Assembly: GCA_036365145.1 (NCBI GenBank)
Contig: JAEOAD010000034.1
Span: 19,931,501 to 19,995,500, forward strand
Source: Orientallactaga sibirica
Lineage: Eukaryota; Chordata; Mammalia; Rodentia; Dipodidae
DNA: 64,000 nucleotides
Reading direction: 5' to 3'
Shown here piece by piece: positions 33,666 through 46,500 of this stretch (positions are counted from its first letter, which is position 1; each line of letters starts with the position of its first letter). The position numbers and the translations under genes were made by a program. Under the pieces are notes generated by a model. The model did not search any database. It was not told where the DNA came from and saw only the letters and a program-made list of their open reading frames with translations.

Positions 33666-35509
33666 TAGAATGACAGAATTTGTTTTTTTATTCTTGTTTG
33701 CATTTAAGACACACTTCAAGTAGTTCTATGCAAGGTAATATTATAGTACTTTAGACACAACCATGTTTAATTTCAGTGAATTTAATACAGATTATAACCT
33801 TTCAATTCAAACATAGTATGGCTGTTGTTACCAATGAGATTCCTTCTATACAGTATTAGTTGTGTGTCTGAGCTGCTCAAAACTCACAGTATGTAGACAA
33901 TAACCACTGAGCAATCTTTGTCAGGAAGGATGGAAGGCTGCCCTCATCTTCAAACTCATGGGAAGCCTTCTAGTGAAGACCTGAGTCATGGAAAGCATCA
34001 AACAGTGCCCTTTCCCTTGTGTTGGAGGCTGATCTATAGCAACAATGATATTTCATCTGTCCTACTGGACCAAAGTTGAAGCTTTACCTACCTCATCCTT
34101 TTATTTGCTATCATGTCTGCATGGTTTGCCTCTTGCACAATCTCTACTACAGGAATTTTAGAAGGCAAGTAAAATTTCTAGGTCATCACACTCACATATA
34201 CACATGCATGCACACACTGACAAAGATAGAATTTCAGTTTAATGAAACAGAAATGTCTATCACTCAAATGGCATGTGGTACCAATACATCAACCTGAAAA
34301 TGCTCTCCCACTGATTGTTCCTCTGTTGTCCTCATTCCAAAGAACAAGTGAAATCTTCACTTTATTCTAGATATGGTTTCTCATTTTTTTGAAAGCCAGA
34401 ACATTACTGTATCTTTTTCCATTCTGTGTACCCCAAAGCCTTGACATCAGGCATTTTCCCAGAGCTTCTGATTCATAGTACGCCTCTTAGACTTCTATCC
34501 TTTTCTTTGCTGTATGCTTTTGTTTTCTGAGCTCACAGTTGAATGGTCTACTGCCTCTCAGGGACCATGGAGCAATAATTCAAAGTGGCTTGGTAGAGAG
34601 TTCTATGGCAGCTGGCCAGTTCTTCCTTCCAACACTTCAACCCAAAGAGAGTGGAAAGAGAAAAAAATAGGGCACCCTGGAGGCAAGAATACTTGAAAAT
34701 GCCCTTCACACTTAGGGAGAATGAAAAAGTTCTATTCAAGACTTTTACCACCAAGTTTGGGCCTCTGCTGAAAAACAACGAGGAATTTGGAATATCTGCT
34801 TAAAATGAGTGTAAATATTTACCCACATATGCTGAAATATTCTTGTGACATTTTGTCTGATGCATACTGCCAAAAGAGAAGGAAGCTCCTGAGCCAAACA
34901 CAGGAATTTTTTTTTTTATTTTTAATCTTCCTTGGGAGTAGAGCAAACATTTGCAATGATATAAAATGTATTAAATTCACTGACCCTGGAATTCATAAAC
35001 AGTTATGCATAGAGTACTATTGGCTTTCTCAGAACTCCTGTACTAGCAAAGTCTTCATTTCCATCTCTTCTTATCCTTCATAGACAAGGACACTCTTGTT
35101 TCCACTAATATAATTAAGCAGATGGAATATGTACACACTTGTCTTCTAATGCAACATTCACATGATGATTATTGGCATCATTGGCAAAGAACTTTTACAC
35201 TCATTGTTGAAAGCATAGTTGGTACGCGAATGTTTGGTGACATTCTTCCTCACTCATACGTACTATGTAACAGACTCTCTCCTGAGCGGGATAGATAGAT
35301 ATAGATATATATGACCTTGCATAAAAGGAGAAAGAATGAATTTAGCATGGATACTATTACTTCTATTTCAACAGGTGGAAAATCCAATGGTTAAATGGAT
35401 ATGACTCAGAAAAGATATATTAGCAACCACTTACTAAATGATCTTTATATTGTCATGCCTGATGCTAGATGCTAGGGTATATTATGTGTAGATGTCAGAG
35501 AATTTACTT
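33666..35509. other. Unique-looking interval
   Basis: About 1.8 kb with a short GATA-rich patch near 35290-35312 and a T-run at about 34909-34918. No gene or recognisable repeat. Confidence 0.4.
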
Positions 35510-35728
35510 GAATTGGCCTGGAGTGATGGCTTGGCAGTTAAGGTGCCTGCCTGCCAAGCCTAAAATGCCAGATCCAATCGCCAGGTCCCATGTTTAGGAA
35601 GACACAAAAAGTGAAGCAAGGGCGTAATGCCACACTTGCCCACAAGGGCTGCAGTATCTGGAGTTCATTCACAGTGGCTGAGAGGCTGCTGGCGCATCCA
35701 TTCTCTCTCTCTCAAAAAAAAAAAAAAG
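35510..35728 (+). mobile_element. B2-like SINE with an internal insertion
   Basis: 'ggcctggagtgatggcttgg' head, 'atctggagttcattcacagt', (CT)n and an A-tail. Between 'gccaggtccca' and 'cacacttgccca' the text ('gaagacacaaaaagtgaagc') departs from the other copies. Confidence 0.85.
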
Positions 35729-37084
35729 AATTTATTTGAACTACTGAGAGAGGAAACAGTACAACTGGAATGGATGGAGCTATCAAAGGGAGTAGTCTTG
35801 AGTATGTGACCTTGGGTACCTGACATTGTCTGGTGCATCATGTAGTAGGCAAAAACGTTAGAGAATAGCCTTGACCTTGGAATAGGCAGAGAGTCTTCTT
35901 TTTAAGACTGAATAGGAACTGAGTAGAATTTTATGTGGGGCAAGGGGTGAAGATAATAGTGGATGTCCATATCATGTTTATGTAAAAATATGAATTCATG
36001 GGGAAGTATCAGGGACCCAGAGACACTTCTCTGTCTGTTCTACAGGGAATATGAAGGGAGATTAGTAGATTTAGCTATCAAATGTTTGCAGATTGTACAT
36101 GGTGAAGGGGTTTCAATACCAAGTTAGAATATAGATTTTATGATGAGAAAGTAGTAGAGCCAAAGGCCTGAATTACCTAGCTTTACTTAGTTCTGTTTCA
36201 CAATCCTTGCTCTGTGTGTTGTGTGAGAGCTTAGAAATCTAAATTAAAACACTATTTCTGCATTTTGGTAGTTGTTGAGGAACTAGTAATGATTGGATAT
36301 CCATCCAAAGGCAGCATAAATCAAATAAATGTTTCTATTTCAAACAAATTCATCCACTCAAATCAGGCTAAGAAAAGAATGGATAGAAAAACTTGTTGAA
36401 AATTCCAAACAAGAGAAAAAGAATGTTTGTAATTGGATAAAAACACAACATTTCTAAGTTCCCTAGGGCTACTAAAGTGTTTGGATGTTATGTGTTCCTT
36501 GTAAGTTGCAAATGTTCCTTCAGACATATTTACCAGGATGTTTTTATTTATTTATATTTTTAAGCCGATGATTCCTTGGAACATTCCAGTGGGTGTGCTG
36601 TCCAAGCTGAATGATCCCCAGGACTGAGTAACTATGAAAAAGGGAAGCTACCATCCATTCCTTCTGCCTAAAATCTGTTCCCCACTTCATTTGATTCTTT
36701 GTGATTTGGAGAGGATGTTCTTGAGAGCATCTTCAGATGCTCTCAGCCTAGGTTAGTCCTCCAAGCCATGTATTTTTAGTGGTTCGTACTTCTCTTTCAT
36801 GGAGCAACCCAAACTGTGCTTTAAATATCCAAACTGTAATCATTTTTAGCTTTATGCCTATTTTCTCCAATATTCCTGAGCCTGGGTAGAAAGATGGTCT
36901 GCTTCACTCAGTAGTCACTCAATAAAGGACTTGAAATAATGAAAATCAAACTAAAACCAGAGCACTTCAGCATGACTGCAAACACTATGTCTAAGTAAGC
37001 CAGCTGCAAAGGATTCTAGCAGTGCTTTCAAAAATTAAAATTAAACTTACAGTTTGAAGAATTATGGCTTTAGTTAACAGTTAA
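35729..37084. other. Unique-looking interval
   Basis: No gene or repeat recognised in about 1.35 kb. Confidence 0.4.
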
Positions 37085-37190
37085 TAGTTATATACCAGGC
37101 TTGATGCTAAGCATTTGATGTGTATTTTCTCACTTAGTTATACCAATCATTTTGTAAGATATTACCTGGGGCTCTCTTTGCATAATGAAA
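37085..37190 (-). repeat. MIR fragment
   Basis: 'taccaggcttgatgctaagc', 'tgtattttctcacttagtta' and 'ttgtaagatattacctgggg' follow the reversed 3' half of MIR. Confidence 0.65.
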
Positions 37191-37899
37191 AGTTGGTGGG
37201 GAAGATGCTTTGTCAAGGGCTTTCCATTCCAGAGGTTTTGTATGTGCATGGAAGAGAGTGAATGGTTTTGTCCAATGCAATGTGAAGAAGTGGTATGTGT
37301 CACTTCTGCATGGAAAGACTTGAATCTCTGATGTTCTATCTATGTTTGCATCTCCCTTTCCAAAGTAAACTATTAGCAGAGAAAAACATATGGTTCATTG
37401 ATTAACCCTATGTATGTAGAATTTTCTACATACATTTTCTACTTCAATAGTCAACTAATACAATCAGGGCAACAGTAAATAAGTTTTACTGTGACAAGGA
37501 TGACAGGATTTCAAAGTTTATCTGTTATAATATTGAGAATTACTCACACTAAGTAACATAGGTACTGCTTTCATGGTCATCATGCAGAGTGGGTAAGTGA
37601 GGCTTACATTAAGTACTTCGAAATTACATAAGTGTGAAATGAGAGTAACCATCAATAATGATTCCACAGTTTCATTGCTGAGGTGGGACTTGGAGCTTTT
37701 ATATAACTACCAATCTATAAAAGTTAGCTTAGGAACCTGAACTTCAGCTTACATGGAACATTGGATTTGATGGGTGAAACTCTGGTTATTCAATGCCAGA
37801 TAAGGGAAGGGTAGCTAAAGAGGGTTATGAGCAGTCCCACCATATGCTGTCTTGTGGCATGCTTATTAGTTTTACGCATTATACATGTGCCAAGAACAT
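37191..37899. other. Unassigned interval
   Basis: Nothing recognised. Confidence 0.4.
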
Positions 37900-38085
37900 T
37901 AATAAAATTTTGAATCCTAAGAGTAACTATAAGATCTAGGTAGTTTAAAACCATTTAAAGATGAAAAATTAGAGTTTAAGAGATGATAGTGACTTACCTA
38001 ACTTCTGTAGCTACAAAGCAAATGAGCAGTGAATCAAGTCTGTGTGACACTATCTGTGTCAGTGGCAACACCTCTCTGTTCAAGG
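37900..38085 (-). repeat. MIR fragment
   Basis: 'tttaaagatgaaaaattaga', 'gtgacttacctaacttctgt' and 'gtgaatcaagtctgtgtgac' follow the reversed MIR core in order. Confidence 0.6.
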
Positions 38086-38234
38086 TTTGACTTTCATAGA
38101 GTCAAGCTGGGGAATATATAATGATATATTTTCCTTTTTTAGGGTGGAAGTTTCAGTTGTCATAAAGCAATAATTCATTCTGACAATTTCATAAACAACT
38201 TCTTGATTCTTGTCCCCACTCCTGTCTCAATGCC

Positions 38235-38584
38235 TGTGGTGGTTTGATTCAGGTGTCCCCCATAAACTTCAAGTGTTCTGAATGCTAGGTTCCCAGCTGA
38301 TGGCAATTTGGGAATTAACACTTCCTGGAGGCAGAGTATTATTGGGGGCAGGCTTATGGGTATTATAGCCAGCTTCCCCTTGCCAGTGTTTGGCACACTC
38401 TCCTGTTGCTGTTGTCCACGTTATGTTGACCAGAGAGTGATGTCCACCCTCTGCTCATGCCATCGTTTTTCCTGCCATCATGGAGCTTCCCCCTTAAGCC
38501 TGTAAGCCAAAATAAACCTCTTTTTTCCCACAAGCTGCTCTTAGTCAGGTGATTTCTGTCAGCAATGAGAACCTGACTGCAACA
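38235..38584 (+). repeat. 5' LTR of the MaLR
   Basis: 350 bp, TG at the start and CA at the end, AATAAA at 38511-38516. Can act as a promoter in related rodent families; nothing here shows that it does. Confidence 0.9.
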
Positions 38585-38615
38585 GTAAAGTGGCACCAGG
38601 AGTGGGGTTGTTGCC
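38585..38615 (+). promoter_or_regulatory. MaLR primer-binding region
   Basis: 'aagtggcaccaggagtgggg' directly follows the 5' LTR and matches the conserved segment found there in MaLR elements, where the tRNA primer binds. Confidence 0.6.
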
Positions 38616-39737
38616 AGACACCTGACTGTGTGGCTTTGGCCTTTTGGAGCTGATTTTCAAGAGGAATGTGGAAGGATTTGAAATCTTGGCCTAAGAGATG
38701 CCTTGCAGTGCTGTAATTACAGCTTAATGGACTATTCTGGTCAGAGCTGAAAGACCTAAATGCAGTTAGAACTATGGACTGTGAGGTTTGGCTTATGAGG
38801 GTGAGAAAGAGCTTTACTTGGACTGGGCTAGCAGTTTGTGTGAGAAGTTTGCTGTTATGCCAGTGTCCTGAGAAGTTGTGCAGGGTTGCTTTGCGTAGAA
38901 ATGAACTGGTGTGAGCAGAGGGATATGGCACAGAAAAAATGAAATCTTTGGGTGAACTCTACCCGTTCAGCTGCAGTTGAGAGATTACAACCTTTGAGAT
39001 TGGGCCAGCTGACCTACATACAATGGGGCAACAGGAAGAATGCAGATTCTTGAAGGGGCCTGAATGCTGAAGGAGTGTCCTGTTCTTCAAAGTCTGATTT
39101 ATTCCCCCCTGGATTAACAAATTGGCACCCTACCTGGTATTATGGAGTATAACAAATGCAGCAAAGAGAGGGTCATTGAGTTTGCAATGTGGTCTTGTGT
39201 TTTGGAAATGGCCATGGGCAGTGTGAAGCAGGTTTGCTGAATGCCTGCATGGAGATCCCATGGGCCCATGAGGATGGACCATGGGTTGCAGTGGAGACCC
39301 AGTGGAGATGCCAGGACTATGAGATGGCTGCCAAGGAGAGCTGCCGGCCTTGGATGAAGTTTTCCAGGACTGTGAGTAGCCTAGCTGAAGGGGTGGAATT
39401 GGAATCAGAGACTTGTTGCTGGTCAGAATTATCAGACTTGGAGATTTGTCACTGACTAGTTGTTGGATTGGAATTACAGAGTTTGACGTTTGCCCTGGTT
39501 GTTTAAAATCTTGTATTGGTTAAGTATTTCTTTGTTTTGCCCAATGCCATCCTTTGCAGTGTGAATGTTTTATTCTGTGCCATTATGGGTTTTGGGGGGA
39601 TTATTTTTGGTATTATGGCTCAGTTAAAAGACCTTGGAGTATGGGGATTGTTTGAACATCATTAAGACTGATTAAAAACTATGGGGACTTTTAAATTTGC
39701 ATGAATGCATTGCATTTTACATCATGTACGGTTATCA

Positions 39738-39759
39738 GTTTATGGGGGCCAGGGCGGAA
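39738..39759 (+). promoter_or_regulatory. MaLR polypurine tract
   Basis: A purine-rich 'gggggccagggcgga' lies immediately before the 3' LTR, the expected site for plus-strand priming. Confidence 0.5.
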
Positions 39760-40108
39760 TTTGGTGGTTTGATTCAGGTGTCCCCCATAACCTTCAAGTG
39801 TTCTGAATGCTAGGTTCCCAGCTGATGGCAATTTGGGAATTAACACCTCCTGGAGGCAGAGTATTGTTGGGGGCGGGCTTATGGGTATTATAGCCAGCTT
39901 CCCTTGCCAGTGTTTGGCACACTCTCCTGTTGCTGTTGTCCACCTTATGTTGACCTGAGAGTGATGTCCACCCTCTGCTCATGCCATCGTTTTTCCTGCC
40001 ATCATGGAGCTTCCCCCTCGAGCCTGTAAGCCAAAATAAACCTCTTTTTTCCCACAAGCTGCTGTTAGTCAGGTGATTTCTGTCAGCAATGCGAACCTGA
40101 CTGCAACA
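39760..40108 (+). repeat. 3' LTR of the MaLR
   Basis: 349 bp, AATAAA at 40035-40040. It starts TTTGG where the 5' LTR has TGTGG, so the terminal G has mutated. Confidence 0.9.
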
Positions 40109-40199
40109 ATGCCCCTTCCCCATTTCTCCTCTCTATAATATTCAGCCCCCTTCTGTTTACATGTCACATATTCTTTCACCTTTTCATCACCCACTTCCT

Positions 40200-40715
40200 A
40201 ATCATGTGTTTGTACTTGCCCTTGGTTACTGTTCTATCTTTATAATTTTATCTACTTTTGGCACAGAAAGATATTGAAAGAGAAAGAGTGAAATAGACAG
40301 ATAGATATTACAATATAAGATTAACATATCAGAGAAAACATAGTTTTATTCACTTCACTTAATATAATTCTTTCCAGGTCTATTTTCCTAAAATTTTTAT
40401 AACTTCATTTTCCATACTGCTGAATAGAATGCTATTGTGCATACGCATCATGATCCATTCACCTGTAAATGAGAATATAGGTTGATTTCACCTCTTAGCT
40501 TTTTTAAACAGAGTGTCAATGTTCCAATATCTCTGTGTTAGAATGTGCATTCCTTAGGATATATGCCCAGAGTGGTAGAGCTGGGCCATGTGGGAGTTTT
40601 ATTTCTAATATTTTGAGATACCTCCATACTTACTTCCATAATGGCAGAACTAGTTTGCACTCTCACTGCTTATTTCATGTTCCAAAGTGATAAATGCTTC
40701 ACATTGGTAACCACT
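40200..40715 (-). mobile_element. Old L1 ORF2 3' fragment
   Basis: Antisense L1 phrases in order: 'ccatactgctgaatagaatg', 'tgatccattcacctgtaaat', 'ggatatatgcccagagtggt', 'cataatggcagaactagttt'. No open frame. Confidence 0.75.
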
Positions 40716-40789
40716 ATAGGTGGATCTCTGCCATATCTCAACATTGTCACATGCTATCTGATCATTATTATAATCTAGACTATGTTTCC

Positions 40790-40930
40790 TTCATTTACAA
40801 ATGAATAGAATGATCCTTAGCTAAAAAAATCTGAGCTTATTTATAGCCCTCTCATTAGGTAGGTGGCAAACCTGAGGTTGGAACATGAACTGGCTAAATC
40901 CAAGGTCTGACATAGTGTCAAAATATCACA
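40790..40930 (-). repeat. Possible MIR fragment
   Basis: 'ttcatttacaaatgaataga' and 'gtaggtggcaaacctgaggt' fit the reversed MIR layout loosely. Confidence 0.35.
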
Positions 40931-42584
40931 GCAGCCAAGGACTGAGGAATATCTGGTGATATAGATTATTGTTGATAGTGCTAGCAGTGGTCCTCAGGTA
41001 TCACCATTCATGCAAATCAGATAGGACTTGCCAATAGTACTAGTCCCTAGGTTCACAGCACAGTTTGTTTCCATACGTATTAGAAGATAATTAGGAATCT
41101 ATGGTTTTAGCAGCTTCCTAGTATAAACTGATACAGTTGAATTGCAGTGGCCATCATTCAGGGCTTCCAGTGAGGGCATTTAGTGAGACCCAGCTTTTGA
41201 AATTTTTTATTGCTATTCCCAGCACTGAGGGAGAAAATGACACAACTCCTTCTGGAAGGAGGCGGAGGCCTGGATCTTCCAGCCCTGAGCATTCTGTACT
41301 TAGCTTCCGTTCTCTGTGTCGATTAGGCCTTTCAAACCAATTACCATTATATACTGCTGAGATTTATAGTCCTTGGTATTTGAGGTTATAAGACTTCCGT
41401 TCTCAGGAAGAAGCTCCACACCATCAGTTCTAATCAGCTCAGCACAATGTCTGATTTCCCCTCCATGAGAGGGCACACAGTTCCATTAGAGTATTAATAG
41501 CCAGTCAGAGTAGCCTCAATTGCAGTGCTTGGGGAAACATAAAAATTGGATTTAGGGATCTAAATTAAAAAAAAAAAAAACTATCTTCCTTCTTATCAGC
41601 ATAAAACAAATGATTCAGCAAAATACAACTAAGGGACAAACATCTATGACTTCCAATAAGGAAAGTATAGTACAAAGAAATGCAGTCTCTCCTCAGGATA
41701 AGCAAAACAGCCTTCCTTAGGATTACTGTAGCCAAGCAAAGAGAAAACTCTCCAAATTACAAGTCCAAAGGTTATGTATAGCTATCTCTGAACAATCAAA
41801 TTATTTAAACTTACTGTTATTATTTAAAGTGAATGAATGAACAAGAAATCAAGCTTGTTTGGAACTTATAACTGTTACTTATTTAGCCATTCTCCCATCC
41901 ACAAGCTATCCATCATCCACTCATCAATTAACTCAAACACTATTTAGTATTATTTACTAGTCATTATATATCTTGTGACATTTATGTATTCTGTCTTGAG
42001 AGAACCTTCAATTTCTTGAGATTTCTCAAGAAGGACTTTGCATGTACTTTTCCCCCCATAGGTCTAAGACTATTCTAACAATTTCTGTTCTGTGCTCCTC
42101 ACTACATTTTCTATCTTAATTTTCAGTCTGTCATGCACAAACTAACCTATATCTTTGAACTTTCTTCTACCACAGGCTAAAACACTATTGCCTTTTCTTC
42201 TCTACCATGTTTATCCAAATTCTGTGTTTCCTTCAAGGTCTACTGAAAGCTTCTTGCTTCATGAAGTCCATCAAGTCGTTTCCTATAGGTAAAATGATTC
42301 CCTTTTATGGTTGAAACAAACATCTATAATCTTCTTATCTGATAATACCTTACCAATAGTAAAATATCATAAGTTTTGGTGAACTTAATGGAGGTATCCT
42401 TTAGGTAATAGTATCAGCTTGTCACCTTGGCAAGGATAAAAAATACACTTTCTATTCAGCTTCTATTTTAATTATGAGTTCTTTCAGCAACATATAACAC
42501 CATAGTGTTGTTGTTAACATTTTGTTAGTAGCCATACATTGATACTTATTGATCTAATTATTTTATACTTTTATGTTACATATC
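40931..42584. other. Unique-looking interval
   Basis: About 1.65 kb with one A-run at about 41566-41580. No exon, RNA gene or repeat recognised. Confidence 0.4.
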
Positions 42585-42811
42585 TTTAAAATATTTTATT
42601 TTTTATTTAATATGAGAAAGAGAGAGAAGGAGGGAGGGAGGAAGGGATGTAGGGAGAGAATGGGCATGCCTGGGTCTCTAGCCACTGTAAACAAATTCCA
42701 GATACATGTGCCACCTTGTGCGTCTGGCTTATGTGGGTCTTGGAAAACTGATCCTGAGTCCTTAGGCTTCAAAGATAAGTACCTTAACCACTAATCCATC
42801 TCTCCAGCCCC
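42585..42811 (-). mobile_element. B2-like SINE
   Basis: A/T tail and GAGA run at the left, 'gggcatgcctgggtctctag', 'ccaccttgtgcgtctggct' and 'aatccatctctccagcccc' head. Confidence 0.92.
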
Positions 42812-42824
42812 ATGTTACATATTC

Positions 42825-43350
42825 TTTTTAAAAAATTAATTTATTTATTTTAATTTACATTCATGTTGGTGCCTTCGATAGCCTCCTCCATGTCCTCCCC
42901 CCTTCAAAGGGACCCTACCCTACCCTACTCATTGGGGAATATGGGTAGTGCATTGTGGAGTTAGCTAACAGTTTTGGGGAAGAGGCAATGTCTCTGTGCA
43001 CAAGGACACAACTTGTGGCTCTAACACTCTTTCTGCCCCCTCTTCTGCAAATTTCCCTGAGCCATGTTGGGTTGATTTTAATTCTCTGTGTCTCTGGATA
43101 TCTGGTTTAGTAGGAGCTGAGTGTTCTCTGTGTCTATCTCCTTCAGCCTTGTGCTGGTGTCAGGTTCACCGAGAAAGCTGTACTCTTGCCCATTTTCTCC
43201 ATTATTCTATGGTTTCAGCTGGGACCCTGGTGAGTTGCGACAGGCTGATCCTCCCCTCAGGTTCAGTGTCCATCTGAAAAAGAGAAGTAAATTCTCCAAT
43301 GGAGAGAGAAATCAGCACCAGATAGGTGGGATGGCCATTATTATTTTAGA
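42825..43350 (-). mobile_element. L1 3'UTR end, minus strand
   Basis: 'tttctgccccctcttctgca', 'ctgagccatgttgggttga' and 'ccatctgaaaaagagaagta' mirror the 3'UTRs at 13180-13650 and 17020-17510. 5'-truncated within the 3'UTR; plus-strand open frames here are antisense. Confidence 0.85.
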
Positions 43351-43807
43351 GAGAATTTTATATGTGTAGGCCTTCTTATAGATTTTAGGGATTACTGTGT
43401 GTTTCCTAAAACAAAATCCATGAATTGTCTGAGGTCACTCTGCTACATGCCCAGGACACCAGGTAAATGCTCACAACCTTGTATTCTTGAGCAGTAGGAT
43501 ACTTCTTGTCGACCACTGTTCTTCCATTTGGCTGGATTTCACAGACTAGAAAAATCATTCCCAGAATTATCTTGGCTAGGAACATAGATGTGGAAGCAGA
43601 AACTTGTTCTTACTTTCCCACTGGAAAAAAAAAAAATTATTCTGAAAACCCATGGGTGGAAGACAACTAAATATGAGCCACATATTGAACCTGGTAAATG
43701 ACATCTCTGAATTTAAAATGCTATGGAATTCATGCTTGCTAGAGACTGTATTATTCTTCTTTCAGGGAATCTTCTTTCATTCCTACTATATATTTCATTC
43801 TTTTTAA
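43351..43807. other. Unassigned interval
   Basis: Nothing recognised. Confidence 0.4.
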
Positions 43808-43962
43808 TTTTTTTTTCTTGGTTTTTCGCGGTAGGGTCCCACTCTAGCTCAGGCTGACCTGGAATTCACTATGTAGTCTCAAGGTGACTTTGAACTCATG
43901 GGGAACCTCCTACCTCTGCCTCCCAAGTGCTGGGATTAAAGGTGTGTGACATCATGCCTGGA
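43808..43962 (-). mobile_element. B1-type SINE
   Basis: 'ggtttttcgcggtagggtcc', 'caggctgacctggaattcac', 'cctctgcctcccaagtgctg'. Confidence 0.94.
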
Positions 43963-45000
43963 ATATTTTATTCATTTTAATATTTAGAGTTCCCTGTCCA
44001 CATATCTTTACTTACTTTTGGGGGAAGCACCTGCCATGATTGAGATATCAATTCATGTGAATCCTGGATCCAGAGTACACAAACTCTGCATCACTGAGTT
44101 TAGATACAGCAGCACAGCAATGCTGTTCATGTATATTGCTTCTTATTGTGGAAATACCCACAAGTATAGAGAAAAGACATAGTTTCATCAAACTAGTTCT
44201 TAATACAACAAGGTATATATAAAACAATATGTCTATTCTGCCTCTTTACCATGTTTTTCTTTTCCTCTCCTGATAATTTTGGTTTTTTCAAGACCTGTCT
44301 TACATGTCTCAAAATCAGTACGTTACCTACCAAGAACCTCTGGTATCTACACAAGACCACTGATAGAAAACTAAGTCTTGTTCCCTAGGTGAACTCTGCA
44401 CAAAGCTGTCTACATAGACATCCTCTCTGCACACCTTCATTGGACTAAGCACAGATCTCTACTTGCTCATCTCAGTACTGATGTCCCCAGACTTACATTC
44501 CAGCTGATAACTTTCCTATCAAGGAAGATAAAATAGTTGTCCTTTTGTGGGGAAGCCCCATTGAAGGGTTATGTTTCTGGGTTTCTAGGTGATACAGACA
44601 TTAGGCAACTCTTTTCACTCTACTCAATCTTTTCCTTCACCTATTCTCTTGTCACCACAAGCTCAATTTTTGTGATATATTTATTTTTGTCTAGCCAACA
44701 GTTCACCTTCCTTGTAATCCAGTTTTAAGTTCTTTTATTTTATTTTTCATCCTCCTATCAGGAGTTCCATGAAATATTTCTGTGCCATTAGTTTTTCAAC
44801 TATATTATTCTGCCCACAGTTAGTTAGATTATGCAAGTAGGGGGTTGAGACAAGCAACATAGCCAATGCCACATGCCTTCCCTCTAACATAAGAGTCCTA
44901 TTATATATACAAAGACCTTAGTATTCCACTACATCTTCCTAGAATAGCTGTAGAGTAAAATATACAATATCTTATATTTAACCTCATGTTAAAGAGTAAT
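43963..45000. other. Unique-looking interval
   Basis: About 1 kb, no gene or repeat recognised. Confidence 0.4.
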
Positions 45001-45004
45001 ACTA

Positions 45005-45245
45005 GGGGTTGAAGAGATGGCTTAGCTCTTAAGGTGTTTGCCAGCAAAGCCAACAGATGTTGATTTGATTCCCCAGGACCTGTGTAAGCCAGGTAACAAG
45101 GTAACAAGGTAGTGTATGCATCTGGAGTTCATTTGCAGTGGCTGGAGACCCTGGCATGCCAATTCTCTCTCTCTCACCCCCCACACTCTTTTTCTCTCTC
45201 TCTCTCCCCCCTCTCTCAAATAAATAAATATAAATAAAATCTTTA
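45005..45245 (+). mobile_element. B2-like SINE
   Basis: 'ggggttgaagagatggctta' head, 'ttgattccccaggacctgtg', a small duplication 'aggtaacaaggtaacaagg', (CT)n and AAATAAATAAATAT tail. Confidence 0.92.
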
Positions 45246-46139
45246 AAAAATTTTAATATTAGTATAAATTAACAATTGAATAGATATAATATGCCAATGT
45301 CAGTATTAGGAATTAATAATCATGATTAAATCACAGACTTTATCTTTCTTAGATCTTGATAAGATAATATAGAATTGATTACACTATTTCTTCCTTTTCT
45401 CCATATTTTCCTCCTCTAGTCCCTCTTTTCTTCCCCCTTCTACTTTTCTTCTACACACTAATCCTACTGTAACTTCCCTACTGCCTTTCTTCCACTTCTT
45501 TCCCATTCCTTCATTTCACATCTCTCACTTTATGAACTAAAAGAGGTTGAGAAAATGAGAGCAGAAGGATAGATATCTTTGAGTCTGTCAGTGTACTTGA
45601 AGTGTGAACTGAGGATGATTACCTTTGGTCGGGAGTGCCAAGGGGATGAGGAAGTGGAGGGGGCAGTCTCTTGCTCTGTCCTCTCTCTTATACCTATTTG
45701 TCTTAAATACCTAATACCACTCATGTTTGCCCCTTCACATACATTACAAGGACATTTGGCCTAGCTTATTCCTTCCTAAATTAAGGAAATACTCTTACTT
45801 CTAAAATTATCTTTAACTTATCATAGCACCTGGTTAGGTCACTGGAAAGAGTTCTTTTTTAAATCAAACAAGGAAATAAAAATGATCTAGTCTGGACAAG
45901 TACAATAGATTTAGTAGATATATTCTCTCTACTTGAAGATACTAAGAAGAACTGAGTGGCATTCTTTCTAAGCATGAGAGATGGAGTAGGCTGTGTTTGT
46001 CAAACCTATGCAGAAGGTACAGGTGGCAGTAGACAGAGAATGAATGTATGACACCTATTTTAACCTAATGCAATTCTTTTCTAATAACAGATAGTGACAG
46101 TGACTGGACAGATTCAAATGTAAATTCTGGACTTCCTAA
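45246..46139. other. Unassigned interval
   Basis: Includes a C/T-rich patch at about 45390-45530; no gene recognised. Confidence 0.4.
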
Positions 46140-46310
46140 CTTCATTCCCATAACTGGTAGGAAGGCAAACTTGTACAACCACCATGGAAATCAAAATGAA
46201 GACTCCTAAAACAGTCAACTTCAGCACAACTTCAAACTTGGAAATTTGTATAAAAGGAAGAAAATTCAGTGACTATAGTGTCTATCACCCATAGCACATA
46301 TGAAATTGAA
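46140..46310 (+). mobile_element. Old L1 ORF2 fragment
   Basis: 'ggtaggaaggcaaacttgta', 'caaccaccatggaaatcaaa' and 'gaagactcctaaaacag' match the L1 ORF2 region also seen intact near 11960-12010. Confidence 0.6.
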
Positions 46311-46349
46311 TGAATATGTCTAATCATAAGAATTTTGATTTCCCTACAT

Positions 46350-46500
46350 CAGTACATACTTTGTGATGCCAGCAATTGGGAGGTTGAGACATAAGGATCA
46401 TTGGAAGTTTAAGGCCAGCCTGGTTACATAGCAAATATTAGGGCAGCCAGGGCTCCATGATAACATCCTGTCAAAACAAAATAAAATAAAAACCAAAACA
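46350..46500 (+). mobile_element. Old B1-type SINE
   Basis: 'tgccagcaattgggaggttg', 'tttaaggccagcctggttac' and an A-rich tail; diverged from the young copies. Confidence 0.65.

Larger units (their letters stand above)
38235..40108 (+). mobile_element. Complete MaLR retrotransposon (LTR-internal-LTR)
   Basis: Two direct LTRs (38235-38584 and 39760-40108) enclose 1.18 kb. The whole is flanked by the 5-bp duplication ATGCC at 38230-38234 and 40109-40113, as expected for ERVL/MaLR integration. LTR sequence ('tgattcaggtgtcccccata', 'tgccatcatggagcttcccc', 'gtaagccaaaataaacctc') is of the rodent ORR1/MT kind. The internal region has no gag or pol frame, normal for MaLRs, which rely on ERVL enzymes in trans. 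The two LTRs differ by about 11 substitutions and one indel, about 3%. Confidence 0.92.

Noticed and set aside
38545..38931. 128-codon minus-strand frame
   Set aside because: Antisense to the MaLR LTR and internal region, which is non-coding in this element class.
42996..43369. Overlapping plus-strand frames of 93 and 82 codons
   Set aside because: They lie antisense in a minus-strand L1 3'UTR; equivalent antisense frames occur at other L1 tails.
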